64,000 nucleotides of DNA from JAZGGS01 sp963714405 (GCA_963714405.1 CAVQOH010000006.1:372001-436000), one strand, 5' to 3'. Counted from the first letter of the stretch, positions 51,691 to 62,154 are shown. Program-made: numbers and translations. The notes: a model not told the origin generated them from the letters alone.

Positions 51691-54600
51691 TTATTTCATT
51701 AGCATCAGCTTCTTGCTTGATATAAATGATCCACTAATGAATCTATAAATATAAATACCACTTGCTAAACCACTTGCGTTCCAGTTAACGTTATAATAAC
51801 CTGCTTCTAATTCCTGATCAACAAGAGTTGCAACAAGATTACCCAGAATGTCATAGATCTTTAAAGTGACATTGTTCTTCTCCGGCAGTTGATAATTTAT
51901 TGTCGTTGAAGGATTAAACGGATTCGGATAATTCTGATCTAAACCATACTCCGTTGGTGTCAGACTAGCTTCTTCCTCACCGCTTTCTTTTCTTAATTTT
52001 GAACCCATCGCATTCATGGCAAATTTCCAGGCGTTGGTCAAATGGTTAAATATGTATACATAATTATCTTGTTTTCTTTCATCTATTGCTTTACCCAACT
52101 CTCTATTTGCACTTTCTAATAATTCCTCACAATTTGATACCTGACAAGCTCCGGGCTCTTCTGCTTCATCTCTTACAATAACAGCCAATTTATATGAACC
52201 CGCTATTAAGTAATATAAAGATAGATCTATTTCAGATCCAAAATCAGGACTGTTTATATATGAATAAATTTTATTAGTTGCAGACGTTACTTTATCGTAA
52301 AAGTTTAAACCCTTATTCGTTTTCAAGTGATTTCCATCCGCTTCGAAGTAAGTAAGTGCCGTTTCAAGATAAGATATTGCATTATTGAAATCTTTTTTAG
52401 TGTTATTATCCCAACTGCAATCGTTAGGTGAGGGACAATATTGTGCCTTAAGAGCAAGCAATTCATTCAAAGCATAGGTAATGTATAATTTACCCGTTAA
52501 CTCCGTTGGTTCTTCATAAGGTGAGACATAAAATGAATGCTCGGTAGTAATTAAATACTGGCTATTTCTAATATTACCATTCGGAACATTATCGGAAGCG
52601 ATAACATCAACATCATAGTTGCCTAACACGGTTGTCACCAGGGTTAGTGTATAAACACCATCTCCTATATGCGTTAAGGGACCAACAACAATTTGACCAT
52701 CAGGAGCAGTGACCTGTATACCAATTATGGCATCAGTAACCGGTTCACCAACAGTTCTTGTATCATCTCCAGTCTCACTTGATTCACCTCCCTGGCTAAG
52801 CGTTGCAGTAAAGACAACTTCCTCAGGTATTGGATTGTTATTCTGATCATTGGTTAAAATGTATCTTTCCTGGTTTGTATAAAAATCAAGTATCAAATCA
52901 GCCTCATTAGCCATATAAACTCTTAGGGGCTCGGTAGTATCAGGCTGAGTAACTTCTAATATTGCGTATTTCCAGGCACCGATACCGGGATTATTAACCT
53001 TGAAAAACTTATAAGGTTTATTGAATTGTGAGGCACCATGATAACCATCGAAGAATTCAACACCATACTCAGGAAATGATTGGTAAGTATCCTCGGTTAT
53101 TGCACCTGGAGGAACGACCGGATTGCTTTCATCGAACGTTACACCCGGAGGCAGCACAACAAGGTCGTATTCACTTCCCTGCCATTGAAGACCGAGCTCA
53201 AGGGTTCCACCCTGCCATTGTAGTCCACCCTGCCATTGAAGTCCACCCTGCCATTGTAGACCACCCTGCCATTGTAGTCCACCCTGCCATTGAAGTCCAC
53301 CCTGCCATTGCAATCCACCCTGCCATTGCAATCCACCCTGCCATTGCAATCCACCCTGCCATTGCAATCCCGGATCATTCACAAAATACTCACTTGTAAT
53401 CTCTTCTGAGAGATAAGAAATCTGTACGCCAAGTAAACGAAGCCAAATAATATTTGTAGCAGCACCTATTTCAGTAGTGCTTGCCATTTGGTAATATTCT
53501 CCATTGGTTTCATCGGCTAACCAGCTCATCAAATCCTGGCTTTCATTCAGTCCCTCAAATCCAAACGTAAAAATTCTTATATCAGGGTCAATATTAAGTT
53601 CAGTAATTAGTGAGAATGGAGATATTTCACCCGCGCTGAATAATATAATTACCTTCTTGTTAAGCGAGGTAGCAGAAAACAATTGTTCAGCAGCTGATAT
53701 TCGCTCTGCAAGATTTCCATTTGTATTAGGCTCTAAAACATTCAGGCTATTTAGTTTTGATGTGAAATTATTTCCCAGACCTTCAGTAACAGAACCATTT
53801 ACCCAGCCTACGTTATCACCAAGCCTTAACTTGTAAACGAGTTCCATTGCGGCACTTTTTGAAGGAGTAAAGCCATTCAGAACTTCTGATGATGTAAAAT
53901 TAGTTGTACCGTCAAAGACTAATACGATATCGTAGTAAACATCACCTAGGTTATCGTAGATATAATTTATTCCCCCGATATCATATTTTGTTATGTCTAA
54001 TTGATTGGCAAACCATTCTGGGTCAGAAGGGCTTGGATGCAGACTATTTTTATAAGTTTCACCATTAGCGATTCGACCATACATTGTAGCCAGCTGGTTA
54101 TTATTTTTCATTTCAAGCACAAAACTAAAATCACCCGGGTTATATAAATCTGCTAATCCAGAATAGTGCCCTATTTCATGTGTGGCAACATTCTGAACAT
54201 CCAAAGCATTAGGATCTCCATTAGTGTCCCAATAAAAATGTTCGCCAGTTACCAAAGATATGGGATCCCCGTTGAACGCTATATCTATATCAATCATCTC
54301 ACCATTCAATGCATTATATCTAGTTCTGGTTATAGCAACAACGTTCGTTGGAGCTTCAGTTATTGCTTCCCACTGACCAGTAGTGGGAATCCAAACTATA
54401 TTATTAATTCCATCAGCATTTCCACCCCATACTTCAGAATTAGCATAATAATTTCTTGTATAATTAATTTGTTCTAATGCAGTCCAGGTATTAAAACCGT
54501 TTTCTACCTCATCATCGTAATCTAAATTTACCATGGATGCAGCTACCTGATAATCGCCATTTCCATCCTGCCAGTGGAGCGGTATTCCGGCAAGAGTTGT

Positions 54601-57180
54601 ATTAACTAAATAATGGTCACCTTCATCTGTAGCTCTTTCAATAGACGCAGAAAATTCGGAGGTGCTCAATGGATTACCGTTAAAATCAAGTCTGGTCGCT
54701 GCAGCACTAAGCACTTCTCCATCTAGTTCAGGGAGAACGGCATCTTTTAAATTAGCAAGAAAATCAGCAGTTCCGGTTATATCAAAGTCATCAACTGTTA
54801 ATCCTATTTCGCCCAGGAAACGCTTTCCTTCTCTGGTGCTGCTTGTACTTGAATTTGCAAAAAACTGAATTTTATAATTGTCTGGAGTACCGTTCAGTGT
54901 TCCAGAAACTGCAGTCCCACCCTTTAATTCGGGCAAGGCAGTCTCATCCTGCCAGGTGTACATAACGTTTAGTTCCGGGTATTGCTGAGAGTCATTTGTT
55001 CCAGCAGCTAACTCAATTCCCAGAGTAGTATTATCATATATAGAATTATTTAGTATTGAATTATTATTTCCTGACGCAACAAAAACACCAGAAGCCCCGT
55101 TATTATAGATTGTATTGTCATTTATTTGATTCGCAGTTCCATTGATTACCAAACCATAACTTGAATTATCAAAGATTTCATTTTCAGAAAGTGATAATCC
55201 ACTGACAGTATTTAATGAAATACCGAAACCAAAATTCGCGGTAACCGTATTTCCTGTTAAGCTTGCCGTACTATTTGTCAAGGAGATACCACCTGTGGTA
55301 TTTGCTTCTACCGTATTATTTATTAATTGGTTTCCTATACCAGCTATTAAAGATATTCCCAGACCAGTGTTATTTGTAACCGAATTATCAACGAGGGTAT
55401 TATCATTACCATCGATAATTAAACCATCACTAAAATTGTCTGAAACAATATTTTCTGAAATAGAATTACCATTTGAAGCATTTAATGTAATACCGAAAGC
55501 TAAATTTCCAGTTACTGTATTACCTGTTAAGGTTGCAGTGCTATTTATTAAAGAAATACCGCCTAGAGTATTTATTCCAACTGTATTGTTTGTTAATTGG
55601 TTTCCAGTGCTGCTATATTCAGAAATACCTATACCTGAGTTTTCAGCAACAGTATTTCCTTCAACTATGTTGTTGTTGGCTCCAGTGATTAAAATTCCGT
55701 CTCCAGTATTTTGGTTAATTGTGTTCATTGTTATAAAGCCGGTACTGTTGGATACTAGAACACCACCGCTATTATTTGTTTCAATAGTATTATTCTTTAT
55801 TTGATTTCCATGAGCACCGCTAATTGATATTCCATAACCAACATTCCCCGAGATATCATTACTTACCGAAACCCCGATCAGGTTATTATCCGCACCTACA
55901 GTTAGAGAAATTCCATCAACATTAGAGCTAGTAATAGTATTACCATTAATATTATTATCTTGTGAACTAACAGATATTCCCGAAATTTGATTCGATTCAA
56001 TGATATTCCCGCCTGATGAAGAAAGTGTTAACCCATATCCGGAAGAATTGTTTATTTTAAGTCCCCTTACTGTGCTACCCCCACTGGTTATGGCTAAACC
56101 ACCGAATGATCCATTTACTTCAACTAAGGGAAAACCTGAATAACCGCTCTGGCTGGTTGCATTTAAATAAATTGGCTCAGTAATGTTTGGTAAGGCGGAT
56201 TCTGGCTCTATTATATAAGGCGAAGATCCCGGAAGATTAAAAAATATTGTCTGGTAACCTTCAAGAGCATTTGCTTCCTGTATGGCAGCTCTTAATGTTA
56301 CGACTCCATTACCAGCATCTGGAACTCCATCACCAGGATTTGAGTCCGGGGTATCTCCTGTAGAATTTACTACAAACAATTGTGGGTGCTTACTGTTTAC
56401 AATTTGATCAATGTTTTGAACTCTCAAATGATTATTGTATTCCGATCGGTCCTCAAGTGATTTTATACTGTTGAAGTAGGAAAATTCTGTGAAGGACCAT
56501 CGTCCTCTTAAATACTGGGCAAGCGATTGAGGAAAATTCTCGGCCGGATTACCGTTTCCACCTGAGTTATTAATATAATTATCACTTAAAGCAATATCAA
56601 AAATTCTGATTTCATCAATTAATCCACTGTAAGCGCCAGCACTGGAATTTCCAACAAACAAACCTGTGGATCCATTTGTTATACTATAGCCAGTAGTAAT
56701 ATTAAAAGGAGCGGAGTTAACAAGATCTCCACCTGAATATATTTTTAGAGTGCTACCATCGTATGTTCCGGTAATAGCAAGCCACTGAAAAGCAGGTAGC
56801 TGATTAGTGTTTACAGTTGAAACATTATTGTTTCCAATGGAAAAATATGCCTTGTTATTTTTTAAGTAAATTGAAAATGTTTTTCCGTTATTCACAGTAC
56901 GATATACAATAGGAATTTCCGTACCTGCGGGAGTGTTGCCAATTAAATATACCCATGCTTGAACAGTTATCTGATTATTTGAAGAACTGCTATTAAAGTA
57001 ACCAAACCCGTTTTGATTCGCATTGGCACCTACTGGTTGTCCATCCAAAACATAAAGCTGGCTTGATTCGCCATTAAATACATAGGAATTGTTATTATTT
57101 TGTGCAAATGAGTTATTGTATACAATTACAATTGTCATTAAAAACATTAAGTGAAATAATCTATTTATAAAATTCTTCAT
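51691..57180 (-). CDS. Giant secreted multidomain protein with GLQWQG tandem repeats
   Basis: This protein has 1829 residues from the ATG at 57180, which follows AGAGGC; an earlier in-frame ATG at 57213 precedes that site. In order it has a signal peptide, a LamG/concanavalin-like domain (about 30-215) and a T-L-R-A-A-I-Q-E-A-N start of a right-handed beta-helix (about 280-730). A region with the metzincin-type zinc motif follows (His1001-Glu1002, His1005, Gly1008, Asp1011), then a VWA-like domain (about 1080-1235). Nine tandem G-L-Q-W-Q-G hexapeptides occupy 1271-1324, with one more copy just after. Ig-like and helical segments and a T9SS type A sorting domain end the protein. It is probably a surface or extracellular adhesin/protease-like protein; the role is unproven. 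Confidence 0.82.
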   Translation of the reverse strand: MKNFINRLFHLMFLMTIVIVYNNSFAQNNNNSYVFNGESSQLYVLDGQPVGANANQNGFGYFNSSSSNNQITVQAWVYLIGNTPAGTEIPIVYRTVNNGKTFSIYLKNNKAYFSIGNNNVSTVNTNQLPAFQWLAITGTYDGSTLKIYSGGDLVNSAPFNITTGYSITNGSTGLFVGNSSAGAYSGLIDEIRIFDIALSDNYINNSGGNGNPAENFPQSLAQYLRGRWSFTEFSYFNSIKSLEDRSEYNNHLRVQNIDQIVNSKHPQLFVVNSTGDTPDSNPGDGVPDAGNGVVTLRAAIQEANALEGYQTIFFNLPGSSPYIIEPESALPNITEPIYLNATSQSGYSGFPLVEVNGSFGGLAITSGGSTVRGLKINNSSGYGLTLSSSGGNIIESNQISGISVSSQDNNINGNTITSSNVDGISLTVGADNNLIGVSVSNDISGNVGYGISISGAHGNQIKNNTIETNNSGGVLVSNSTGFITMNTINQNTGDGILITGANNNIVEGNTVAENSGIGISEYSSTGNQLTNNTVGINTLGGISLINSTATLTGNTVTGNLAFGITLNASNGNSISENIVSDNFSDGLIIDGNDNTLVDNSVTNNTGLGISLIAGIGNQLINNTVEANTTGGISLTNSTASLTGNTVTANFGFGISLNTVSGLSLSENEIFDNSSYGLVINGTANQINDNTIYNNGASGVFVASGNNNSILNNSIYDNTTLGIELAAGTNDSQQYPELNVMYTWQDETALPELKGGTAVSGTLNGTPDNYKIQFFANSSTSSTREGKRFLGEIGLTVDDFDITGTADFLANLKDAVLPELDGEVLSAAATRLDFNGNPLSTSEFSASIERATDEGDHYLVNTTLAGIPLHWQDGNGDYQVAASMVNLDYDDEVENGFNTWTALEQINYTRNYYANSEVWGGNADGINNIVWIPTTGQWEAITEAPTNVVAITRTRYNALNGEMIDIDIAFNGDPISLVTGEHFYWDTNGDPNALDVQNVATHEIGHYSGLADLYNPGDFSFVLEMKNNNQLATMYGRIANGETYKNSLHPSPSDPEWFANQLDITKYDIGGINYIYDNLGDVYYDIVLVFDGTTNFTSSEVLNGFTPSKSAAMELVYKLRLGDNVGWVNGSVTEGLGNNFTSKLNSLNVLEPNTNGNLAERISAAEQLFSATSLNKKVIILFSAGEISPFSLITELNIDPDIRIFTFGFEGLNESQDLMSWLADETNGEYYQMASTTEIGAATNIIWLRLLGVQISYLSEEITSEYFVNDPGLQWQGGLQWQGGLQWQGGLQWQGGLQWQGGLQWQGGLQWQGGLQWQGGLQWQGGTLELGLQWQGSEYDLVVLPPGVTFDESNPVVPPGAITEDTYQSFPEYGVEFFDGYHGASQFNKPYKFFKVNNPGIGAWKYAILEVTQPDTTEPLRVYMANEADLILDFYTNQERYILTNDQNNNPIPEEVVFTATLSQGGESSETGDDTRTVGEPVTDAIIGIQVTAPDGQIVVGPLTHIGDGVYTLTLVTTVLGNYDVDVIASDNVPNGNIRNSQYLITTEHSFYVSPYEEPTELTGKLYITYALNELLALKAQYCPSPNDCSWDNNTKKDFNNAISYLETALTYFEADGNHLKTNKGLNFYDKVTSATNKIYSYINSPDFGSEIDLSLYYLIAGSYKLAVIVRDEAEEPGACQVSNCEELLESANRELGKAIDERKQDNYVYIFNHLTNAWKFAMNAMGSKLRKESGEEEASLTPTEYGLDQNYPNPFNPSTTINYQLPEKNNVTLKIYDILGNLVATLVDQELEAGYYNVNWNASGLASGIYIYRFISGSFISSKKLMLMK
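53207..53368 (-). repeat. Nine 18-base tandem repeats inside the giant gene
   Basis: Nine head-to-tail 18-base units encode G-L-Q-W-Q-G. A tenth, separated copy is at about 53177-53190. Four units nearest the 5' side of the gene are identical at the nucleotide level and the rest differ only at the leucine codon. This indicates recent expansion by unit duplication with selection for the peptide. Confidence 0.95.
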
Positions 57181-57227
57181 TTTAGCCTCTGATATTTTTT
57201 GTGAAGGTTTCAACAGTAAATTGATTA

Positions 57228-57722
57228 TTAGTCATTTACATAATTTTTAATTTGTGCCCTAAGGGAATTGATTTGCACATTTGAAGTTGTAACCTTCTCC
57301 CCGGTTTTTGGATCGTTGATAACTTTAATTTTCCCATTTTCACCATTAAAGACTTTATAGTCTGCGCTCTTCTCATCTTTTTTCAGGAAAACCAGAACTT
57401 CTTCCTTGTCTTCAAACCTTGGCATATGAGAATACATTTCACCAACATCTCCAACTTCCCCGCCTAGATAAGTAACGACAACAGAATTTCCATTATTAAT
57501 ACCCTTCAAGTATTCATCCACCTGAATAGTTGCCTGTGTATAAATTTTTGTTTTATTCTCATTCCAGTTTGAAATTTGCTCAGTAACTTTTCCAACTATA
57601 ATTGCATCTGATTCTTCAGACATTACTTTTAGCCCAGATAAATCAGATTGAGCAAATGAAGTAAAATTTAGACCCACTGCAAGAATTAGTAAAAATCGTA
57701 TGCGTTTTAATGAATAGAACAT
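57228..57722 (-). CDS. Small exported protein co-transcribed with the giant gene
   Basis: This is a 164-residue protein with a signal peptide ending near T-S-F-A-Q. The mature part has S-D-A-I-I-V-G-K-V-T, then D-E-Y-L-K-G, G-G-E-V-G-D-V and K-E-E-V-L-V-F-L. That strand pattern occurs in many short exported proteins of unknown function that I cannot name. It ends only 47 bases before the giant gene's start, so they are likely one transcript. It might assist export or surface handling of that protein; this is a guess from position. Confidence 0.6.
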   Translation of the reverse strand: MFYSLKRIRFLLILAVGLNFTSFAQSDLSGLKVMSEESDAIIVGKVTEQISNWNENKTKIYTQATIQVDEYLKGINNGNSVVVTYLGGEVGDVGEMYSHMPRFEDKEEVLVFLKKDEKSADYKVFNGENGKIKVINDPKTGEKVTTSNVQINSLRAQIKNYVND

Positions 57723-58141
57723 ATAGCATGTCTCCTAAAATTAATTACAATAATGACAACTTAATTGAGAGAATGGTTTCTTAATCCAATCGATCAAACT
57801 AAATCAAATAAAAACAAATGATTCAATATTTGATGATTTTGAACTGTATCTAGTTCAACAACAAACTAGATTGACAATTAGAAATAGTTAATAATTATTT
57901 ATTATTAACATTTATATAAAGAAGTATAGTTCAAATAATTCATAAAGTCAATATGATTGATCTTTTTAAATCGCCGTCAAATTATTATTAATAATTGATA
58001 TTCTTTATTATTTTTAGAATCAATCAAAAGAAACAAGCAGGATTTATTAGATTATGATTTAATTTTTTATTTTACTATAAGAGAATTTGAACATCTAAAG
58101 TACCAGCTCTAAATTAGTTTTTTCACCCGGGAGATATAATT
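57723..58141. other. Gene-free divergent promoter region
   Basis: These 419 bases are very AT-rich and hold no gene. They must contain the promoters for the exported-protein operon (minus) and the STAS gene (plus). The STAS gene has a GGGAG ribosome-binding site at its right edge. No clear consensus promoter stands out. Confidence 0.5.
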
Positions 58142-58477
58142 ATGAAAGTATCAACAATTATTAAAGATAAATTTGCAATTTCAAAATTCGAGGCAAACCA
58201 GATATTAGGCGAGGAAGCGCAGGAATTCCAGCAAGCTGTATTATCTTCTCTGGAAAAAAACATTAAATATATAATCGTAGATCTCTCAGGAGTAAAATTT
58301 ATTTCAAGCTGGGGAATAGGAATGCTTATTCATGGTCTTTCCACTACAAAAAATAGAGGTGCAGAATTTATAGTTGCGGGAATAGAAAGTAATATTCTGG
58401 ATATCCTTAAAAAAGTTAAACTTGATTCAGTGTTAAAAATTTATAGCACTGTTGAAAAAGCCATGGCTGATAATTAA
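58142..58477 (+). CDS. STAS-domain anti-sigma-factor antagonist, second copy
   Basis: This is a 111-residue STAS protein. The conserved strand Y-I-I-V-D-L-S-G-V-K-F-I-S-S-W-G-I-G-M-L has Ser56 at the usual phosphorylation position. It is only distantly similar to the STAS protein at 47.5 kb. It stands alone without its own kinase or phosphatase, so it may join the switch encoded at 45.8-51.6 kb or pair with the RsbW-like protein at 10.5 kb. Confidence 0.88.
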   Translation: MKVSTIIKDKFAISKFEANQILGEEAQEFQQAVLSSLEKNIKYIIVDLSGVKFISSWGIGMLIHGLSTTKNRGAEFIVAGIESNILDILKKVKLDSVLKIYSTVEKAMADN

Positions 58478-58607
58478 TTATTACACATCAAAGTCACTCA
58501 ATTCTGGTCATTAAGTAAGGACTATACCAATTCTAAAATATTTTTTATTGTGAAAAGATTATATAAGGAAATGCAAACTAACATAAATTGGAATTATTAT
58601 TAGTAAA

Positions 58608-58636
58608 GCCTTTGCTACATTAAGTATAGCAAGGGC
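58608..58636 (-). terminator. Hairpin after the short propeller gene
   Basis: GCCTTTGCTA (58608-58617) and TAGCAAGGGC (58627-58636) pair over ten bases with one G-T pair. The hairpin lies 25 bases beyond the stop codon of the minus-strand gene. There is no strong T-tract. Confidence 0.35.
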
Positions 58637-58660
58637 GTTAAATTATTATTCACTAAGTAA

Positions 58661-59752
58661 TTACTTCAGCAGCACCATCTTCTTTGCCTCGACAAAGCTA
58701 TCCGTCTGGAGTCTGTATAAATAAACTCCGCTTTGCAAACCAGTTCCATCTAATTCAACTTCATAGCTACCTGCAGGTTTTTCTTCGTAAACAAGTTTTG
58801 TTATTTCATTTCCTAATACATCATAAACTATAAGTTTGACAATACTTAGTTTAGGAATTTGATATTTAATTGTTGTTGTGGGATTGAATGGGTTGGGGTA
58901 GTTCTGGGACAAAGTAAATGTAAGTGGCATCCAGCTGTAGATTTCATCGACATTCACGGCAGTGATAGTAATAAAATCGACACGGTTGGAGTAATAATTC
59001 GGTATGACCAGGATATTGTCCAGTAGATTATAGAAAATATCTGCTGGTCCGCTGTGACCACTCGATACCAGCTCCGCCGGAAGGGTGAACGCGTTATCAT
59101 ATCGGTAGACAGCATTGGTACCCCAGCATGAGACATAAATATTCCCATTGGCATCGATTGCCAGACCGTCAAAATTTGAGAAGGACGTTGAGAGGACAGT
59201 AGTCACAGAAAGATCATCGAGATCGATCTCTTTAATCGGTGCATTTGGGACAAACTGACAGAAAAGTACTCGATTGTTTTGGGCATCGAACAAGATACCA
59301 TTTGGTTTAGTGATACCGCTTAGAATGGTTGTGTAGAAATGATCGCTAATTCTAACACGGAAGATTTTTCCGGCTCCGACGTCAGTGATATAAAGATATC
59401 CCGATGTATCAGCAGTAACATCATTTAGCTCGATCATTCCCGGTATAATTATGGTTGTGATTCTCTGATCGATCTTCAGGTTGAATGTTACGAGACCGCT
59501 GATATCTGCCACGTATAAAATACTGTCTACGATAGTCATCCCGAGGATCCGAGTGAGTGATCTGTCGAAAAACGTCGTGTCTCCTGCGTCACTAATCTGA
59601 ACTATATCCCCAGTGAGCACATTAGAAATCAGATAACGACCGTTCAATACATCATAAATCACGCTTTCTGGTCCATTGAAAAACTGTGGTTGCACTCTGT
59701 TTGCTATAAATAAAACCAGTAAGATTAAACCTATAACACTAAAGTTTTTCAT
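58661..59752 (-). CDS. Secreted NHL/SMP-30-like beta-propeller protein with T9SS tail
   Basis: This is a 363-residue exported protein. After a signal peptide it begins directly with F-F-N-G-P-E-S-V-I-Y-D, the start of a six-bladed NHL/SMP-30-like propeller of about 250 residues. The blades contain motifs such as D-T-S-G-Y-L-Y-I-T-D and N-G-N-I-Y-V-S. A T9SS type A sorting domain ends it (N-Y-P-N-P-F-N-P, K-K-M-V-L-L-K). The same propeller plus tail is present in the next two genes, so this is the minimal form of a three-member family. Base use in the propeller is somewhat richer in G and C than in its relatives. No enzymatic residues could be assigned. Confidence 0.82.
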   Translation of the reverse strand: MKNFSVIGLILLVLFIANRVQPQFFNGPESVIYDVLNGRYLISNVLTGDIVQISDAGDTTFFDRSLTRILGMTIVDSILYVADISGLVTFNLKIDQRITTIIIPGMIELNDVTADTSGYLYITDVGAGKIFRVRISDHFYTTILSGITKPNGILFDAQNNRVLFCQFVPNAPIKEIDLDDLSVTTVLSTSFSNFDGLAIDANGNIYVSCWGTNAVYRYDNAFTLPAELVSSGHSGPADIFYNLLDNILVIPNYYSNRVDFITITAVNVDEIYSWMPLTFTLSQNYPNPFNPTTTIKYQIPKLSIVKLIVYDVLGNEITKLVYEEKPAGSYEVELDGTGLQSGVYLYRLQTDSFVEAKKMVLLK

Positions 59753-59796
59753 ATCACTCTTTTTTTCTAATATTTCATTGCGACTATTGTTCTATG

Positions 59797-62118
59797 TTAT
59801 TTTATTACCATCATTTTTTTTGTCTGAATATAATTCCCAGCTTTTAATTCATAAAAATAAATTCCGCTGGCTAAACCTATTGCATCAAACTCAACATAAT
59901 AATCACCGGCAGACTTTTCTTCATTAACGAGTGTTGCTATTTCATTTCCTAAAACATCATAAACCTTAAGCGACGTATTTGTTAATTGAGGAATTTCATA
60001 ATTAATTCTTGTAATTGGATTAAATGGGTTAGGATAATTTTGAAGTAATCTGAAATTATTTGGATTATACTCTATCTCGCCAATATCAGAAATGATAGAA
60101 ATTAAATCAACGGTATTTGAATGAAAGTTTGGGATGGCTAAAACATCATTTACTTGATCATAAAATACATCTGCCGGATTATTATGACCGCTTGAGATCA
60201 CTTCTGGCGGATTGGTAAATGAAGCATCATACCTGTATACTTTATCGGTTGTCCACGAAGAAAAGTAATAGTTACCAAATTGATCTGCTGTCAGCCCATC
60301 AATAGCGGATAAGTTTGTATTTACAACGGTTGAAAGTGAGGAATCTGTAAGATCGACAGCAACTAGTGGACCGCCTGAAAGTTCCCCATTTAAAACTAGT
60401 AACCTGTTATTGGGTTTATCGAATAGTATTCCATTTGGATAACCTAATCCTGATGTGACATAAGTTGAATAGTTCTGATTGTTTATGTTCACTTTGAAAA
60501 TTTTATCGGCTTCACAATCTGTTACAAATAGGTTACCTGATGTATCGGAAGTTATATCATTCAATAATTGCTTCTCAGTGATATCGACACTAAAGACAAT
60601 TCCACCAGTTGAAAGATCAAACCCAATTATTCCGGTAGTTAATCCATTGGTTGAAGCAGCATACAAAACGTTACCAACAATATGTAAACCCGCTGCCTGG
60701 TCTAAGGTTGTATTAAAATAATTTTGTTTCCCCAAGCTGCCAATCTCAACGATGTTTCCATCAGTCCAGTTAGATACAAGATATCGATTATGCGATGAAT
60801 CGTATACAACACTTTCAGGATTATTTAAAAGATTGGGGTCTTCGAGCTTATTTTCAAACCATGAAATTGTATTGGATTGCCAGCCAATTGCCACCAGGTC
60901 GGTGTCGTTATCATTATCCATCATTGCAGGCACAACGCAAAAAGCTTGTGTAAACGGGCTGTTAAAATTATGTTTAATAAACTGTTGGTTTCCCTGGTTT
61001 TCCCACCAGGCAAGGTGGGATGCTCCCATTGCGGCACCAAACAGATCGCGGTCACCATCATTGTCAAGATCAGTAGCATCAAGCCATAAAGCCCCCGGAA
61101 AATACCCTAGCGAATGTTTTATAAATTCCTGCGACCCGTTGTTTTCGTACCACGCAATTTGACTACCAATACATGCAGCAGCAAGAATGTCCATATCTCC
61201 ATCAAGGTCAACATCCCTGGCAATAACTGTATGAATACCGGTTATCAGGTTGTCTACCATGTGTTCGGTGAAGTTTTCGTCACCATCGTTTTCCCACCAA
61301 TAAATCTCATTATTCAATTCGCCACAGGCAATCACATCCAAATCGTTATCTCCATCCATATCTTCTCCGAAAATAAAGGGGGATTGCTGAAAGCGGTCGG
61401 AAATTAAATGTTTTGTCCATCCGATAGGGGAAAGGCCATCGTTTTCCCACCAGGCAATTTCACTATTATGAAAGTTATTATCAAATCCTGAACAAAGAAT
61501 ATCCAAATTTCCATCATCATTTACATCTTTAATATCAATCGTATGTGGACCCACAAAATTAGTATCCACAGTGTATTCTAAAAACGTTTCGTCGTCAGTA
61601 TTTTCCAAATATAAAATTTTGTTTTCTCCATGAACTGCTGCAACTAAGTCGATGTGCTGATCATCATTAACATCTGCTGCCCTTACCGACCTGACTTTAT
61701 TGAGATTATCCCTAATGGTAATTTTTGTAAACTCATTAAATCCGTTGTTTTGCCACCATCCTATTTCGGCGCTGGTAAAAGAATTCACTCCGATAATATC
61801 CATATTTCCATCTTTGTCAAGATCAACGGCTATAACATCCGCCCCCTTTGTAAAGCTACTTGTTACAACATGTTGAGTGAATTCAGACTGAGTAAACAGG
61901 ACACTCTTTTCGTTGTCTGTACTACCACCGGTCTGGTTCTTTTCCATCATTTCCCAGTGTATTCTTTTAAATTCCTGTGCCATTAAAACAGATTCGCTTT
62001 TTGTAACCGGTGGATCATCGACATTTAGGCCTTTACTAAAATTTTGTTTTATATCTTGAGCTTCTAGGAAATGACCAAAAAACATTACACATAGTAGAAC
62101 AGTTAATAATATTTTCAT
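59797..62118 (-). CDS. Secreted VCBS/FG-GAP plus beta-propeller protein with T9SS tail
   Basis: This protein has 773 residues from the ATG at 62118, which follows AAGGAAAAG; an ATG ten codons earlier is less likely. After the signal peptide, residues of about 55-415 carry seven or so VCBS/FG-GAP-like repeats with calcium-type loops such as D-L-D-K-D-G-N-M-D-I and D-V-D-L-D-G-D-M-D-I. A propeller closely similar to the neighbouring genes follows (P-E-S-V-V-Y-D, G-L-G-Y-P-N-G-I-L-F-D), then a T9SS sorting domain. It is likely calcium-binding and surface-exposed. Its role is unknown. Confidence 0.85.
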   Translation of the reverse strand: MKILLTVLLCVMFFGHFLEAQDIKQNFSKGLNVDDPPVTKSESVLMAQEFKRIHWEMMEKNQTGGSTDNEKSVLFTQSEFTQHVVTSSFTKGADVIAVDLDKDGNMDIIGVNSFTSAEIGWWQNNGFNEFTKITIRDNLNKVRSVRAADVNDDQHIDLVAAVHGENKILYLENTDDETFLEYTVDTNFVGPHTIDIKDVNDDGNLDILCSGFDNNFHNSEIAWWENDGLSPIGWTKHLISDRFQQSPFIFGEDMDGDNDLDVIACGELNNEIYWWENDGDENFTEHMVDNLITGIHTVIARDVDLDGDMDILAAACIGSQIAWYENNGSQEFIKHSLGYFPGALWLDATDLDNDGDRDLFGAAMGASHLAWWENQGNQQFIKHNFNSPFTQAFCVVPAMMDNDNDTDLVAIGWQSNTISWFENKLEDPNLLNNPESVVYDSSHNRYLVSNWTDGNIVEIGSLGKQNYFNTTLDQAAGLHIVGNVLYAASTNGLTTGIIGFDLSTGGIVFSVDITEKQLLNDITSDTSGNLFVTDCEADKIFKVNINNQNYSTYVTSGLGYPNGILFDKPNNRLLVLNGELSGGPLVAVDLTDSSLSTVVNTNLSAIDGLTADQFGNYYFSSWTTDKVYRYDASFTNPPEVISSGHNNPADVFYDQVNDVLAIPNFHSNTVDLISIISDIGEIEYNPNNFRLLQNYPNPFNPITRINYEIPQLTNTSLKVYDVLGNEIATLVNEEKSAGDYYVEFDAIGLASGIYFYELKAGNYIQTKKMMVIK

Positions 62119-62154
62119 ATTCTTTTCCTTTACACTGATTAGTTTCATACGATA

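Noticed and set aside
53207..53368. CRISPR-like array
   Set aside because: The repeats are contiguous without spacers, lie inside a coding gene and preserve a peptide. There are no cas genes.
53028..53399. Long open frames on the plus strand and a second minus frame across the hexapeptide array
   Set aside because: They exist only because an 18-base repeat keeps every frame free of stops. The T9SS protein frame continues for 1829 codons through it.
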